64,000 bases of DNA from Alphaproteobacteria bacterium (GCA_018828145.1 JAHJWO010000042.1:186001-250000); one strand, 5' to 3'; positions 43,225 through 52,619 are shown, counted from the stretch's first letter. A program made the numbers and translations. The notes: generated from the letters alone by a model not told the origin.

Positions 43225-44550
43225 CTAGCGCGAGATCGTGACGCCCAGCGTCACCCTGTGTGCATCCTGGATGCCGTCCGAGGTGCTGTCGGTGCGGTCA
43301 TAGTCGTAGTCCGCCGTCAGCGCGGTATGGGCGTTGACCTTGTAGTCGGCGCCTGCGCCAAACCCGTAGCCGCTTTCGACATTGGCACTGCCCTCGAAGC
43401 GCGCCGTGTACCAGTCGGCCAGGGCCCGCAGCGCCAGCCAGGAATTGACCGTGTAGCCCACCTCGGCACTCGCCGTGTAATTGACCCGCGCTATGCCATT
43501 GGCATTGGGGCCGGGCGGCGCCACCACGGTGGCAAAGCCCGCCGTCATGCGCCAGGTCGGGTCGGGCGTATAGGTCAGCCGCGCGTCGTAAAGCTGGGTT
43601 ACCACTTCGCCCAGGCTCGTCGCATCGAACCGGCGCAGCTGCAGGCCGGCCGAGGCCGTCGCCTCGAGCGTGTCGTTCCAGCGGCCGGTGACCCCGCCGC
43701 GCAGCGACGTATCGGTTGCGTCGGCCCGCACCAGCAGCGCCGAAGACGGCAGGTCGAAAACGTCGCGTCCCAGCCCCGCCTGCCCGAACACCTCGAAGAT
43801 CGGCGTGACCTGGAAGCCGACACGCAGCCCGGCATCGAGCGCCCAGTAATTCTCTTCCGAATTGTCGTAGACGCTGCCGTCGGTCCGCGTGGTCGGGCCA
43901 TAGAGATTGCGCTGTGCAGCGCCCGTCACGGCGACATTGAACTTGCCGAACTGTCGCGTCACCCCCACATCGACGCCCCCGCTGGTGACCTGCGAGGCGA
44001 TGGCCACATTGTTGGCAAGTCCCGGCGTGCCCGGTATCGGCTTGCTCAACGACAGGTTGGCATTGCCCGTCAGCCTGGTGACGCTGTCGAGGTCATAGCC
44101 CGTCTTCAGCCCCAGCCGCAGCGTCTCGATCTCGACGCTGTTGCCCCCGCTGAGCCGCACCAGCTCGGCCGTGCCATCAAAATTGATCGCCGACCGCGTG
44201 CCGATATGTTCAAGGCCCACGCTCGGCACCACCCGCACGTCGAAGCGCTCGCCCGCCGTCGCCCTGCTATAGGTGCCGCGCAACGCCACCGACCAGTCGA
44301 CATCGAAGAACGGATCATAGGGCTCGCGCAGCCAGTCGCCATTGGCCAGCACCGGGTCGGTGGGATAGACATCGGGCAGCAGCCGCTCATTGTCGGCGTC
44401 CGAGCCCTCGCCCAGCGAATGGTCAGAGGCGGCCAGCGCCGGCATGGCGAGCCAGAGGGCGCACAAGGCTGTCGCGCTCGCCCGTCCGATTGTCTGCCGC
44501 CACCGCAAGGGCAAGATAAGCTCCGCCGAACTGGAAATGGCCCGCAGCAT
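43225..44550 (-). CDS. Outer-membrane beta-barrel protein (BBP2-like)
   Basis: A protein of about 441 residues with a signal peptide ending AMPALAAS. The remainder has the alternating polar/hydrophobic strands and aromatic belts of an outer-membrane barrel, finishing with DAHRVTLGVTISR, which is an acceptable barrel-assembly end. No RGD or plug domain is seen. Barrels of this type (beta-barrel_2/BBP2, DUF2860-like) often act in exopolysaccharide export, but here no polysaccharide genes other than galE are adjacent. ATG at 44550 is assumed; an earlier start at 44580 is possible. Confidence 0.75.
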   Translation of the reverse strand: MLRAISSSAELILPLRWRQTIGRASATALCALWLAMPALAASDHSLGEGSDADNERLLPDVYPTDPVLANGDWLREPYDPFFDVDWSVALRGTYSRATAGERFDVRVVPSVGLEHIGTRSAINFDGTAELVRLSGGNSVEIETLRLGLKTGYDLDSVTRLTGNANLSLSKPIPGTPGLANNVAIASQVTSGGVDVGVTRQFGKFNVAVTGAAQRNLYGPTTRTDGSVYDNSEENYWALDAGLRVGFQVTPIFEVFGQAGLGRDVFDLPSSALLVRADATDTSLRGGVTGRWNDTLEATASAGLQLRRFDATSLGEVVTQLYDARLTYTPDPTWRMTAGFATVVAPPGPNANGIARVNYTASAEVGYTVNSWLALRALADWYTARFEGSANVESGYGFGAGADYKVNAHTALTADYDYDRTDSTSDGIQDAHRVTLGVTISR

Positions 44551-44612
44551 GACGCTCCGGGCTCGGCGCGATCCTTCCACCTTATGGTTAACGAAACCTT
44601 GTCGTCCCGGCG

Positions 44613-45071
44613 TTAACTGCCCGCCACGGCCTCGACCTTGAGCACCGCCCCGTCATGGCCGACAATGCGCACCGGCGTACCCACCGGCATATCGGCGCCC
44701 GACACCCGCCACACCGTGTCGCCCAGCACGATCCGGCCAAAGCCCTGCGCGATGGCCTGTTCCAGCACCGCCTCCTGCCCGACGAACTGGTCGGCCCGCC
44801 GGTTGAGATAGGGCCGGTCTGTCGGGGTCGGTCGATTGCGGCTCCAGCGCACCCAGAGTGCAATGCTGACCAGCGACAAAAGGCCGAAGATCAGCCATTG
44901 CAGCGGCCACTCGATGGGCTGGAACAACACCACCAGCCCCGTGACAATCCCCGAAATGCCCATCCACAGCAGGAACCCGCCCGGCACCACCAGTTCAAGG
45001 CCCAGCAGGATCAGCCCGGCCACGATCCAGGCCCAGGGCCCGTTGCTGCCGATGAATTCGATGACCTGCAT
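44613..45071 (-). CDS. NfeD family membrane protein
   Basis: A 152-residue protein with two or three N-terminal membrane helices (WAWIVAGLILLGLELVVPGGF, LWMGISGIVTGLVVLF, LQWLIFGLLSLVSIALWV) and a C-terminal OB-fold domain (VGQEAVLEQAIAQGFGRIVLGDTVWRV). This is the short NfeD form that partners SPFH proteins. It begins 12 bases after the stop of the SPFH gene, so the pair is cotranscribed. It probably assists the SPFH protein in membrane microdomain organisation; no protease domain is present. Confidence 0.9.
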   Translation of the reverse strand: MQVIEFIGSNGPWAWIVAGLILLGLELVVPGGFLLWMGISGIVTGLVVLFQPIEWPLQWLIFGLLSLVSIALWVRWSRNRPTPTDRPYLNRRADQFVGQEAVLEQAIAQGFGRIVLGDTVWRVSGADMPVGTPVRIVGHDGAVLKVEAVAGS

Positions 45072-45083
45072 GCTGGCCTCCTG

Positions 45084-46076
45084 TTACGACTGGCCCGCCG
45101 TAGGGGGACGCCCCGACCGTACGGGCGCCGACGGCGCGGCGCCGCCAAACGTCTCGCGCGCGATTTCGGCAATGCCGCCGATCGATCCGATCACGCTGGC
45201 TGCCTCGACCGGCAGCATCAGGATCTTCTGGTTGGGCGAGGTGGCAATGGCCTCCAGCGCCTTGATGTAATTGTTGGCGACGAAATAGTTGATCGCCTGT
45301 ACGCTTCCCGCACCAATGGCGTCGCTCACCATCTGCGTCGCCTTGGCCTCTGCTTCCGCCGACCGCTCGCGCGCCTCGGCATCGCGGAAAGCCGCCTCCT
45401 TGCGGCCCTCGGCCTCCAGCACCTGCGCCTGTTTGGCGCCTTCCGCCTGCAGGATTGCCGACTGCCGGCGGCCCTCGGCCTCGAGAATGGCGGCGCGCTT
45501 CTCGCGCTCGGCCTTCATCTGCCGTCCCATCGATTCCACCAGGTCCTTGGGCGGGTCGATATCCTTGATCTCGATACGGGTGATCTTGATGCCCCAGGGC
45601 GACACCGCCGTGTCCACCACCCGCAGCAGCCGTTCGTTGATCTCGTCGCGATGGCTCAGCAGCTCGTCGAGGTCCATCGAGCCCATCACCGTGCGAATAT
45701 TGGTCATGGTCAGGTTGAGAATGGCGTTTTCGAGCCCCGAAATCTCATAAGCCGCCGCCGCGGCATCCAGCACCTGGTAGAAAGTCACGCCATTGGCGGT
45801 GATCGAGGCATTGTCGCGGGTGATCACCTCCTGGTGCGGCACGTCCAGCACCTGCTCCATGACATTGATCTTGTGTCCCACGCTGTCGATGAAGGGCACG
45901 ATCAGGTTGAGGCCGGGCTTGAGCGTGCGCGTATACTTGCCGAACCGCTCGATCGTGTAATTGTAGCCCTGCGGCACCGTCTTGGCGCCGGCGAACAGCA
46001 CCAGCAGCGCCAGTATGCCAAGGCCGATCAGCGTGATGCTGAGCCCGTCGAGCGCAAAGCCGTTCACGATTTCCAT
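45084..46076 (-). CDS. SPFH/Band 7 domain protein (slipin/QmcA-like)
   Basis: A 330-residue inner-membrane protein with one N-terminal helix ([17 protein letters not shown]), a Band 7 domain ([19 protein letters not shown] through [15 protein letters not shown]), and a long charged helix rich in Glu/Ala/Arg (about residues 190-265) that would form a coiled coil and oligomer ring. It belongs to the QmcA/paraslipin type. GGGAGA precedes the ATG at 46076; an upstream in-frame start at 46136 is less likely. It precedes nfeD and is divergent from ku. Confidence 0.92.
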   Translation of the reverse strand: MEIVNGFALDGLSITLIGLGILALLVLFAGAKTVPQGYNYTIERFGKYTRTLKPGLNLIVPFIDSVGHKINVMEQVLDVPHQEVITRDNASITANGVTFYQVLDAAAAAYEISGLENAILNLTMTNIRTVMGSMDLDELLSHRDEINERLLRVVDTAVSPWGIKITRIEIKDIDPPKDLVESMGRQMKAEREKRAAILEAEGRRQSAILQAEGAKQAQVLEAEGRKEAAFRDAEARERSAEAEAKATQMVSDAIGAGSVQAINYFVANNYIKALEAIATSPNQKILMLPVEAASVIGSIGGIAEIARETFGGAAPSAPVRSGRPPTAGQS

Positions 46077-46209
46077 CGCTGATTCTCCCTTGGTCTTCAT
46101 TGCCGCGACCTTATGGTTGCGCCCGCCTTGGCGCAACGCCGTCCCGATCGGAACGAAGCTCCGCCGGGACTCGTTGGGATGGCACGATAGTCAGCCCCAG
46201 AGTGCCACC

Positions 46210-47091
46210 ATGCCTGCTTCCCGTCCCATCTGGAAAGGCCAGTTGCGCCTCTCCCTCGTCTCGATCGCGGTCGAGCTCTTTACGGCGACCAAGTCCAGCG
46301 CCAAGCCAAGCTTCCGCCAGATCCACGAGCCGACCGGCAAGCCCATCAACTACGAAAAGGTGGTGGCAGGGGTCGGACCCGTCGACAAGGACGAGATCAT
46401 GAAGGGCTTCGAATATGAGAAGGGCGACTATGTCCTGCTCACCGACAAGGAGATCGACGCCGTCAAGCTCGAGACCCGCAAGACGCTGGAGCTGACCCAG
46501 TTCGTCGGCGCCTGCGAGATCGACCCGATCTATTTCGACAAGCCCTATTACATGGTGCCTGCCGACGATCTGGCCGAAGATGCCTTCGTCGTCATCCGCG
46601 ATGCCCTGCGCAAATCCAACAAGGTGGGCCTCGGCCAGCTGGCCCTGCGCGGCAAGGAATACCTCGTCGCCATCAAGCCCTCGGGCAAGGGCATTCTGCT
46701 CGAGACGCTCCATTACGAGGAAGAGCTGCGTAAGGCCGATCCCTATTTCACCGAGATTCCCACCAAGACCGCCGATGCAGACCTCCTCGAGGTCGCCACC
46801 GCCCTGATCGACAAGAAGACCGCCAAATTCGATGCCGGTGTTTTCAAGGATCACTACCAGGCCGCCCTGCGCGAACTGATCGGCCGCAAGCTCAAGTCCA
46901 AGGGCAAGACCGTTTCGACCAGGGGCGAGCCTGCCGAAAGCCGGCCCAGCGGCTCCAATGTGGTTGACCTGATGGCCGCTCTCAAATCCTCGCTCGAAGG
47001 CGGCAAGGCGGAACCGGCAAAGGCTCCAGCCAAGAAACCGGCGGCAAAGAAACCAGCCGCCAAGGCTGCCCCGCGAAAGAAGGCGAGCTAG
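46210..47091 (+). CDS. ku: Non-homologous end-joining protein Ku
   Basis: A 293-residue bacterial Ku. It starts MPASRPIWKGQLRLSLVSIAVEL, the family-typical opening, and continues with the bridge region ECD-type segment YEKGDYVLLTDKEIDAVK. The C-terminal tail is lysine/alanine/proline-rich (AKKPAAKKPAAKAAPRKKAS) as in other alphaproteobacterial Ku proteins, likely binding DNA. Ku forms a ring on double-strand break ends and recruits LigD. The ligD gene starts 3 bases after its stop. It is divergent from the SPFH operon across 133 bases. Confidence 0.96.
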   Translation: MPASRPIWKGQLRLSLVSIAVELFTATKSSAKPSFRQIHEPTGKPINYEKVVAGVGPVDKDEIMKGFEYEKGDYVLLTDKEIDAVKLETRKTLELTQFVGACEIDPIYFDKPYYMVPADDLAEDAFVVIRDALRKSNKVGLGQLALRGKEYLVAIKPSGKGILLETLHYEEELRKADPYFTEIPTKTADADLLEVATALIDKKTAKFDAGVFKDHYQAALRELIGRKLKSKGKTVSTRGEPAESRPSGSNVVDLMAALKSSLEGGKAEPAKAPAKKPAAKKPAAKAAPRKKAS

Positions 47092-47094
47092 ACC

Positions 47095-49683
47095 ATGGCG
47101 ACCCGGGCCGAGACGCTGCTCAAGGAATATCAGGCCAAGCGCGACTTCACCAAGACGCAGGAGCCATCCGGCACGGCAGGCGGCAAGGCCAAGCAGACCG
47201 GCTTTCGCTTCGTGGTGCAGAAGCACGACGCCACGCGCCTCCATTACGATTTCCGCATCGAACTCGATGGCGTGCTCAAGAGCTGGGCCGTGACCAAGGG
47301 GCCCTCCAACAATCCGGCCGACAAGCGCCTCGCCGTGCGGGTCGAGGATCATCCGCTCGACTATGGCAGCTTCGAAGGCACCATTCCCGAGGGCGAATAT
47401 GGCGGCGGCACCGTCATGCTCTGGGACGAGGGCACCTGGGAGCCGATCGGCGATCCACATCAGGCTCTGGCGGACGGCGACCTCAAGATGAAGCTCAACG
47501 GCCAGCGCATGAAGGGCGAGTGGGTCCTGGTCCACATGAAGGGGCGCGACACCAGGCGCAAGTCCGGCCCCGCCCGCGAGAACTGGCTGCTGATCAAGCA
47601 CAAGGACGATTACGCCAGGGACAAGGAAACCCTGGTCAGCCGCTTCACCAAATCCGTGTCGACCGGCCGCGATCTTGACGGCATTGCCAAGGGCCTCAAG
47701 CCCAAGAAGCAGACCACCACTGCGGCCTCCGCCGTCTGGCATTCCGACGAAGACAAGGCTGTCGATAACCCCCTGCCGGCCAAGACCAGGCGCAAGGGCA
47801 AGGCCGCCGCCCTGCCCGATTTTCGCCCGCCGCAGCTGGCGACCCTGGTCAACGACGTGCCCCAGGGCGGCGACTGGGTCTTCGAGATGAAATATGACGG
47901 CTATCGCTGCCAGGCCGCGATCGCCGGCGACCAGGTGCGGCTCTATACCCGCACCGGCAAGGACTGGACCACCCAGTTCGCCGCCATCGTGCCGCCTCTC
48001 TCCCGCATCACCAGCGGCAGCGCCCTGATCGATGGCGAACTCTGCGCCTTCGACAGCAAGGGCCGCACCGATTTTTCCACACTCAAGGATCATCTCTCCA
48101 ATGGCGGCCCGCTGACCTTCTTTGCCTTCGACCTGCTCGAACTGGACGGCGAGGACCTGACCGGGCTGCCTCTGCTCGAGCGCAAGGCGCGGCTCGAAAA
48201 GCTTCTGGGCACAATTGAATCCTCCTCGCTGGTGCAGTTCTCCACCCATGTCACCGGCAATGGCCAGAAGGTGTTCGACGCCGTTTCGCGTGAAGGCCAC
48301 GAGGGCATCATCGCCAAGGAAGCGAACGCCCCCTATCGCAGCGAGCGCACCCGCAGCTGGCTCAAGATCAAGGCCAACCGGCGCCAGGAATTCGTCATCG
48401 CCGGCTGGTCACCCTCCACCAGGAAGAAAAGCTTCGCCTCCCTGCTGCTCGGCACCTGGGACGACGGCAAGCTGGTCTATCGCGGCCGCGTCGGCACCGG
48501 CTTTTCAGCCGAACTCGCCACCACGTTGCAGCAGCAGCTCGACAGACGGGCCCGCAAGACCAATCCCTTTGCCAATGTCCCCAGGCCCATTGCCCGCAAC
48601 GCCCATTGGGTCGCGCCCGAACTGGTGGCCGAGATCGGCTATGCCGAATTCACCCCCGATGGCATCCTGCGGCACCCTTCCTTCCTCGCCTTGCGCGAGG
48701 ACAAGCCGGCAGGCGACATCACCCTTGAACAGCCCGCTCCGGCCCTCGGCGTCGCCGTGGGCCTCAGCGCCCAGGCGGGCATCAACGCCGCCGAGGCCGC
48801 CGGCATCAAGCTCACCAGTCCCGATCGCGTCGTCTATCCCGGCCAGGGCGTCACCAAGGCAGACCTCGTCGCCTACTACGCCGCCGTGGCCGAGCGCATG
48901 CTGCCCTATATCGAAAACCGTCCGTTGAGCCTGCTCCGCTGCCCGCAGGGCCGTGCCAAATACTGCTTCTTCCAGAAACACGATACCGGCGGCTTTCCCG
49001 ATGCCATGAAGTCGGTCCTGATCACCGAGAAAGACGGCAGCAAGGAAGACTATTTCTACATCGACGACCTGGCCGGCCTCATCGCTGGCACGCAGATGAA
49101 CGTGCTCGAATGGCACCTCTGGGGGTCGCTGATCAAGGATGTCGAAAAGCCCGAGCGCATCATTTTCGATATCGATCCCGATGAGGGCCTGGGCTTCGAG
49201 CATGTGCGCAGCGCCGCCATCGATATCCGCGAGGAATTGCAAGCCTGGGGCCTTGAGAGCTATGCCCTGGTCAGCGGCGGCAAGGGCGTGCACGTCATCG
49301 CCCCGCTTCGCCCCACCACCGAATGGCCTCAGGTCAAGGGCTTCTGCAAGACCTTCGCGCAGCGCCTTGCCGACAAGCATCCCGATCGCTTCGTCGCCAC
49401 CATGAGCAAGGCCAAGCGCAAGGGCAAGCTCTTCATCGACTACCTGCGCAACGAGCGCGGCTCCACCGCCATCGCCCCCTGGTCCACCCGCTCGCGCGAA
49501 GGCGCCCCTGTCGCCGTCCCGGTAGCCTGGGCGGAACTCGACACCATCAAATCCGCCAACCAGTTCACCCTCGCCGACGCCGCCGCCCGCGCCAGCCAGC
49601 CCGCCCCCTGGAAAGGCTATTTCTCTACCACCCAGTCCATCACCAAGGCCATGTGGAGCGCCGTGGACGGGCCGAAGGGCTAG
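47095..49683 (+). CDS. ligD: Multifunctional DNA repair ligase LigD
   Basis: An 862-residue protein with the three LigD modules in the order phosphoesterase, ligase, polymerase. The N-terminal 3'-phosphoesterase domain (about 30-150) shows KHDATRLHYDFRIELDG. The ligase domain (about 215-520) has active-site Lys266 in EMKYDGYRC, LYTRTGKDW and EGIIAKEANAPY. The C-terminal primase-like polymerase domain (about 560-850) shows FFQKHDTGGFPD and SGGKGVHVIAPL. It repairs double-strand breaks with Ku by end processing, fill-in and sealing. The gene follows ku by 3 bases. All catalytic motifs look intact. Confidence 0.96.
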   Translation: MATRAETLLKEYQAKRDFTKTQEPSGTAGGKAKQTGFRFVVQKHDATRLHYDFRIELDGVLKSWAVTKGPSNNPADKRLAVRVEDHPLDYGSFEGTIPEGEYGGGTVMLWDEGTWEPIGDPHQALADGDLKMKLNGQRMKGEWVLVHMKGRDTRRKSGPARENWLLIKHKDDYARDKETLVSRFTKSVSTGRDLDGIAKGLKPKKQTTTAASAVWHSDEDKAVDNPLPAKTRRKGKAAALPDFRPPQLATLVNDVPQGGDWVFEMKYDGYRCQAAIAGDQVRLYTRTGKDWTTQFAAIVPPLSRITSGSALIDGELCAFDSKGRTDFSTLKDHLSNGGPLTFFAFDLLELDGEDLTGLPLLERKARLEKLLGTIESSSLVQFSTHVTGNGQKVFDAVSREGHEGIIAKEANAPYRSERTRSWLKIKANRRQEFVIAGWSPSTRKKSFASLLLGTWDDGKLVYRGRVGTGFSAELATTLQQQLDRRARKTNPFANVPRPIARNAHWVAPELVAEIGYAEFTPDGILRHPSFLALREDKPAGDITLEQPAPALGVAVGLSAQAGINAAEAAGIKLTSPDRVVYPGQGVTKADLVAYYAAVAERMLPYIENRPLSLLRCPQGRAKYCFFQKHDTGGFPDAMKSVLITEKDGSKEDYFYIDDLAGLIAGTQMNVLEWHLWGSLIKDVEKPERIIFDIDPDEGLGFEHVRSAAIDIREELQAWGLESYALVSGGKGVHVIAPLRPTTEWPQVKGFCKTFAQRLADKHPDRFVATMSKAKRKGKLFIDYLRNERGSTAIAPWSTRSREGAPVAVPVAWAELDTIKSANQFTLADAAARASQPAPWKGYFSTTQSITKAMWSAVDGPKG

Positions 49684-49727
49684 GCGGTCGCAGGAAGGGC
49701 CGGGGCCATACCACCCCACCCTTGATT

Positions 49728-49756
49728 CCTTCCCACAAAGGGGAGGGTGTCGACTG
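49728..49756. repeat. C-rich/G-rich hairpin repeat with GTCGACTG tail
   Basis: CCTTCCCACAAAGGGGAGG followed by GTGTCGACTGAA. The hairpin and the tail closely match the copy at 37981-38010 and the one ending near 8595. Confidence 0.7.
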
Positions 49757-50064
49757 AAACATCGTCCCCCACTTATCCCCCTCGCCAAAACCCATGCCAT
49801 TATCTCCCCATCACTCCGCATGGGCGGCCTGCAGGCGAACAGTGGCGGGGTGAGCCGGGCGCGGGTTTTGCCTCTCGCGCAGGTTCGAGTGCCGGCCGCA
49901 GCATGGCGAGCGATCATTCTGCGCGATAACCGGTCCTGTTCCAAAAACCGGCGCCCCGAGGCGAATGTCGTCTCGTTTTATATTTCCAGAGGCGGCATCC
50001 GCCTCGGGGCTCGTCCATCTCGATAACCGCGCTGCAGGCGGCACTTCCGCACGTCGCATTGACG

Positions 50065-50078
50065 ACTAACATGTTAGT
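50065..50078. promoter_or_regulatory. Perfect 14-bp palindrome upstream of lldD, likely operator
   Basis: ACTAACATGTTAGT is a perfect palindrome ending 31 bases before the lldD ATG. It stands out from the GC-rich surroundings. A dimeric regulator, such as a GntR-type protein as known for other lactate dehydrogenase genes, could bind it. No regulator gene is adjacent, so the partner is unknown. Confidence 0.5.
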
Positions 50079-50109
50079 TGCTAGGGCAGGGCAAATCCGG
50101 AGCTCAGGC

Positions 50110-51291
50110 ATGGCCGCACTCGACAGCATTCTCACCGTGGACGAGATGAAGACCCGCGCGCGCCGCAGCGTGCCCAAGATGTTCTTCGAATATGCCGATA
50201 GCGGCAGCTATACCGAGGGCACCTATCGCGACAACGAGAGCGATTTCAACAGGATCAAGCTCAAGCAGAAGGTCGCGGTCAATCTCGAGGGGCGCAACCT
50301 CTCCACCGAAATGCTGGGCAAGGCCATCACCATGCCGGTGGCCATCGCCCCGGCCGCGACCGGCGGCATGCAGATCGCCGATGGCGAGATCAAGGCCGCC
50401 AAGGCGGCCGAAAAATTCGGCATCCCCTTCACGCTCTCGACCATGTCGGTCTGCTCCATCGAGGACATCGCCGAAAATACCACCGCCCCCTTCTGGTTCC
50501 AGCTCTATGTGATGCGCGACCGCGGCTTCATCGAGCGGCTGATCGACCGGGCCAAGGCGGCAAAATGCTCCGCCCTGGTCCTGACCATGGACCTGCAGAT
50601 CCTGGGCCAGCGCCACAAGGACATTCACAACGGTCTGTCCACCCCGCCCAAGTTCAATGCCTATTCGCTCTGGCAGATGATGCAGCACCCCATCTGGTGC
50701 GCGCGCATGCTGGGCACCCGGCGGCACACCTTCCGCAACATTGTCGGCCATGTCAGCGGCGACCATGACCTGGCGTCGCTCTCGGCCTGGACGGCCAGCC
50801 AGTTCGACCCGACCCTGAACTGGGCCGATATCGCCTGGGTCAAGCAGCGCTTCGGCGGTCCGGTCATCGTCAAGGGCGTGCTTGATCCCGATGACGCCCA
50901 GGCGGCGATCGACAATGGCGCCGACGCCATCGTGGTCTCCAACCATGGCGGCCGCCAGCTCGATGGCGCGCCCTCCACCATCCGCGTCCTGCCCGAGATC
51001 GTCGACCGCGTTGGCCACAAGACCGAGGTCTATCTCGATAGCGGCATCCGCTCGGGCCAGGACGTGCTCAAGGCCCTGGCCTATGGCGCCAAGGCCACCT
51101 TCATCGGCCGGCCCATGCTCTATGGCCTGGGCGCCGGTGGCGAGGCGGGCGTGACGCGGGTTCTCGACATCATCCGCAAGGAACTCGATACCACCATGGC
51201 CCTGTGCGGCGAGCGCGACATCCTCAATGTCGGCCAGCACAATATCTATTCCAACGACATCCCGCCGCGAAACGCGCCCGTCGCCAGATAG
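50110..51291 (+). CDS. lldD: FMN-dependent alpha-hydroxy acid dehydrogenase (L-lactate dehydrogenase LldD-like)
   Basis: A 393-residue FMN enzyme of the lactate dehydrogenase/glycolate oxidase family, probably oxidising L-lactate to pyruvate at the inner face of the membrane. Landmarks are AIAPAATGGMQIADGE, the FMN segment TLSTMSVCSIEDIAE, the catalytic His/Arg motif VVSNHGGRQLDG, and the phosphate site DSGIRSGQDVLKALAYGAKA. ATG at 50110 with CGGAG upstream is preferred over the open frame from 50059. Closely related enzymes act on mandelate or other 2-hydroxy acids, so LldD is likely but not certain. Confidence 0.88.
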   Translation: MAALDSILTVDEMKTRARRSVPKMFFEYADSGSYTEGTYRDNESDFNRIKLKQKVAVNLEGRNLSTEMLGKAITMPVAIAPAATGGMQIADGEIKAAKAAEKFGIPFTLSTMSVCSIEDIAENTTAPFWFQLYVMRDRGFIERLIDRAKAAKCSALVLTMDLQILGQRHKDIHNGLSTPPKFNAYSLWQMMQHPIWCARMLGTRRHTFRNIVGHVSGDHDLASLSAWTASQFDPTLNWADIAWVKQRFGGPVIVKGVLDPDDAQAAIDNGADAIVVSNHGGRQLDGAPSTIRVLPEIVDRVGHKTEVYLDSGIRSGQDVLKALAYGAKATFIGRPMLYGLGAGGEAGVTRVLDIIRKELDTTMALCGERDILNVGQHNIYSNDIPPRNAPVAR

Positions 51292-51294
51292 CAC

Positions 51295-52098
51295 TTATCC
51301 CCGGTAGGGCCGTCCGGTGCTAACATCGCCCTCGGTGAGCTGGGAATAGACCGCCTCGGCCACCGCCTTCATCTGCGCCTCGGGCAGCGTGCCCACCACG
51401 GTGCAGGTGATGCGGGCATTGGCCCAGTAAAAGGCCTCGGCGCCCTCATGGGAGGCGAACTGATAGGCCGGCTGGCCATCGGGCAAGGCGGCGGTGACAT
51501 AGATGGTGACGCGCTGCTTGTCGGGGTTTTCATACATCAGCTGCGCCGCACGCCCGCCGGCATTGGGCGCGCCCGGCAGCAGGCGGCCGCCCACCAGCGC
51601 AAAACCCTGCGCCTGGAGGTCAGGCATGCCCAGCGTCGTGTCGAGCCGGTTGGACAGCCAGCTCGTCAGGTGCTCGCTGTCGTCGCTCCCCACCTCGACG
51701 GCGTGGCGGTTCTCGGCGACATAGACCGTGTGCGCATTGACGGCATCGGCAATCAGCGTGGCGCTGGGCGGACGCGTCTCCAGCAGCGGCCGGACGAACC
51801 AGCCGGCGCCCAGCCCGACCCCGACCAGCAGCACGGCAGCTACCGCCCAGCCCCAGCGACGGATCCGACGCCGACCAATCTCGGCGGCAAGGCGGCGCGG
51901 CTTGAGACGGGCCGATACCGGCTCGGCCCCGGCCGGTCCGAACATGGTGCGGATCGCATCATTCTGCCGCTGGATCAGCGCCACCTCGGCAGCAGCTTCC
52001 GGATTGGCAGCCAGATGGGCTTCGACGGCCAGCCGATCGCTCTCGGGCAATTGTCCGTCGCAATAGGCCATCAGCATGTCGCGGGTGATCTGCGTCAT
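51295..52098 (-). CDS. Anti-sigma factor, transmembrane
   Basis: A 267-residue regulator of the adjacent ECF sigma factor. The N-terminal 60 residues form a cytoplasmic anti-sigma domain (RDMLMAYCDGQLPESDRLAVEAHLAANPE) with one cysteine but no HxxxCxxC zinc motif, so not a ZAS type. A membrane helix (WGWAVAAVLLVGVGLGAGWFV, about 83-103) is followed by a periplasmic sensory domain of about 160 residues. The start overlaps the sigma gene stop by 4 bases. It converges on lldD with a 3-base gap. The signal sensed is unknown. Confidence 0.85.
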   Translation of the reverse strand: MTQITRDMLMAYCDGQLPESDRLAVEAHLAANPEAAAEVALIQRQNDAIRTMFGPAGAEPVSARLKPRRLAAEIGRRRIRRWGWAVAAVLLVGVGLGAGWFVRPLLETRPPSATLIADAVNAHTVYVAENRHAVEVGSDDSEHLTSWLSNRLDTTLGMPDLQAQGFALVGGRLLPGAPNAGGRAAQLMYENPDKQRVTIYVTAALPDGQPAYQFASHEGAEAFYWANARITCTVVGTLPEAQMKAVAEAVYSQLTEGDVSTGRPYRG

Positions 52099-52601
52099 TT
52101 GACGGTCCTCAAATGCGGTTCGGCAGGCGTGCCGGTCAGCAGGCGCAGCGCGGCGCGCGCCCGGCCGAGCCGGCTCATCAATGTACCGACGGGAATATGC
52201 AGGATATCGGCAGCCTCCTGGTACGGCAGGCCTTCCAGGGTAACCAGCAGCAAGGCCTCCTTCTGCTCCAATGGCAGCGTTTCAATAGCACGGGCCAGTT
52301 CGGCCAGCGCGATGTGGCCCGGCTGCGGCGCCGGCATGGCCAGCTCGGGAACGGTGTCTATATCCACCTGCTCCCCCCGCCGCCGCGATGTCCGGAGCGT
52401 GTTGCGATAATGGTTCAGCAGGATGGTGAACAGCCAGGCGCGAACCGGACCGGTGGGCCGGAACAGGCCGCGCCTGGCAATGGCGCGTTCGAGACAGTCC
52501 TGCACGAGATCGTCGGCCAGGTCGATATTGCGCGTCAGCGCGCGGGCATAGCGCCGCAGCGCCGGCACGCAGGCTTCGACCTGGTCGAGGAAGTCGCTCA
52601 A
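52095..52601 (-). CDS. ECF-family RNA polymerase sigma factor
   Basis: A 168-residue group 4 sigma factor. Region 2 is ADDLVQDCLERAIARRGLF and the -10-binding helix NHYRNTLRTSRRR; region 4 is the helix-turn-helix LEGLPYQEAADILHIPVGTLMSRLGRARAAL. Regions 1 and 3 are absent, as in all ECF factors. It is 18 bases downstream of a small secreted-protein gene and overlaps the anti-sigma gene. This order suggests a three-gene stress operon likely to be autoregulated, with the release of sigma when the anti-sigma is inactivated. Confidence 0.9.
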   Translation of the reverse strand: MSDFLDQVEACVPALRRYARALTRNIDLADDLVQDCLERAIARRGLFRPTGPVRAWLFTILLNHYRNTLRTSRRRGEQVDIDTVPELAMPAPQPGHIALAELARAIETLPLEQKEALLLVTLEGLPYQEAADILHIPVGTLMSRLGRARAALRLLTGTPAEPHLRTVK

Positions 52602-52619
52602 GGATCGGTCCCGTCGGGA

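Larger units (their letters stand above)
49684..50109. other. Gene-free region between ligD and lldD
   Basis: About 425 bases. It holds a hairpin repeat (49728-49756) near ligD and a perfect palindrome (50065-50078) near lldD. Between about 49760 and 50050 I see no gene; several short open frames on both strands lack ribosome sites and plausible composition. Confidence 0.6.

Noticed and set aside
8500..49756. Possible CRISPR array from repeated C-rich/G-rich units
   Set aside because: Copies are far apart, differ in loop and orientation, lack regular spacers, and no cas genes are present.
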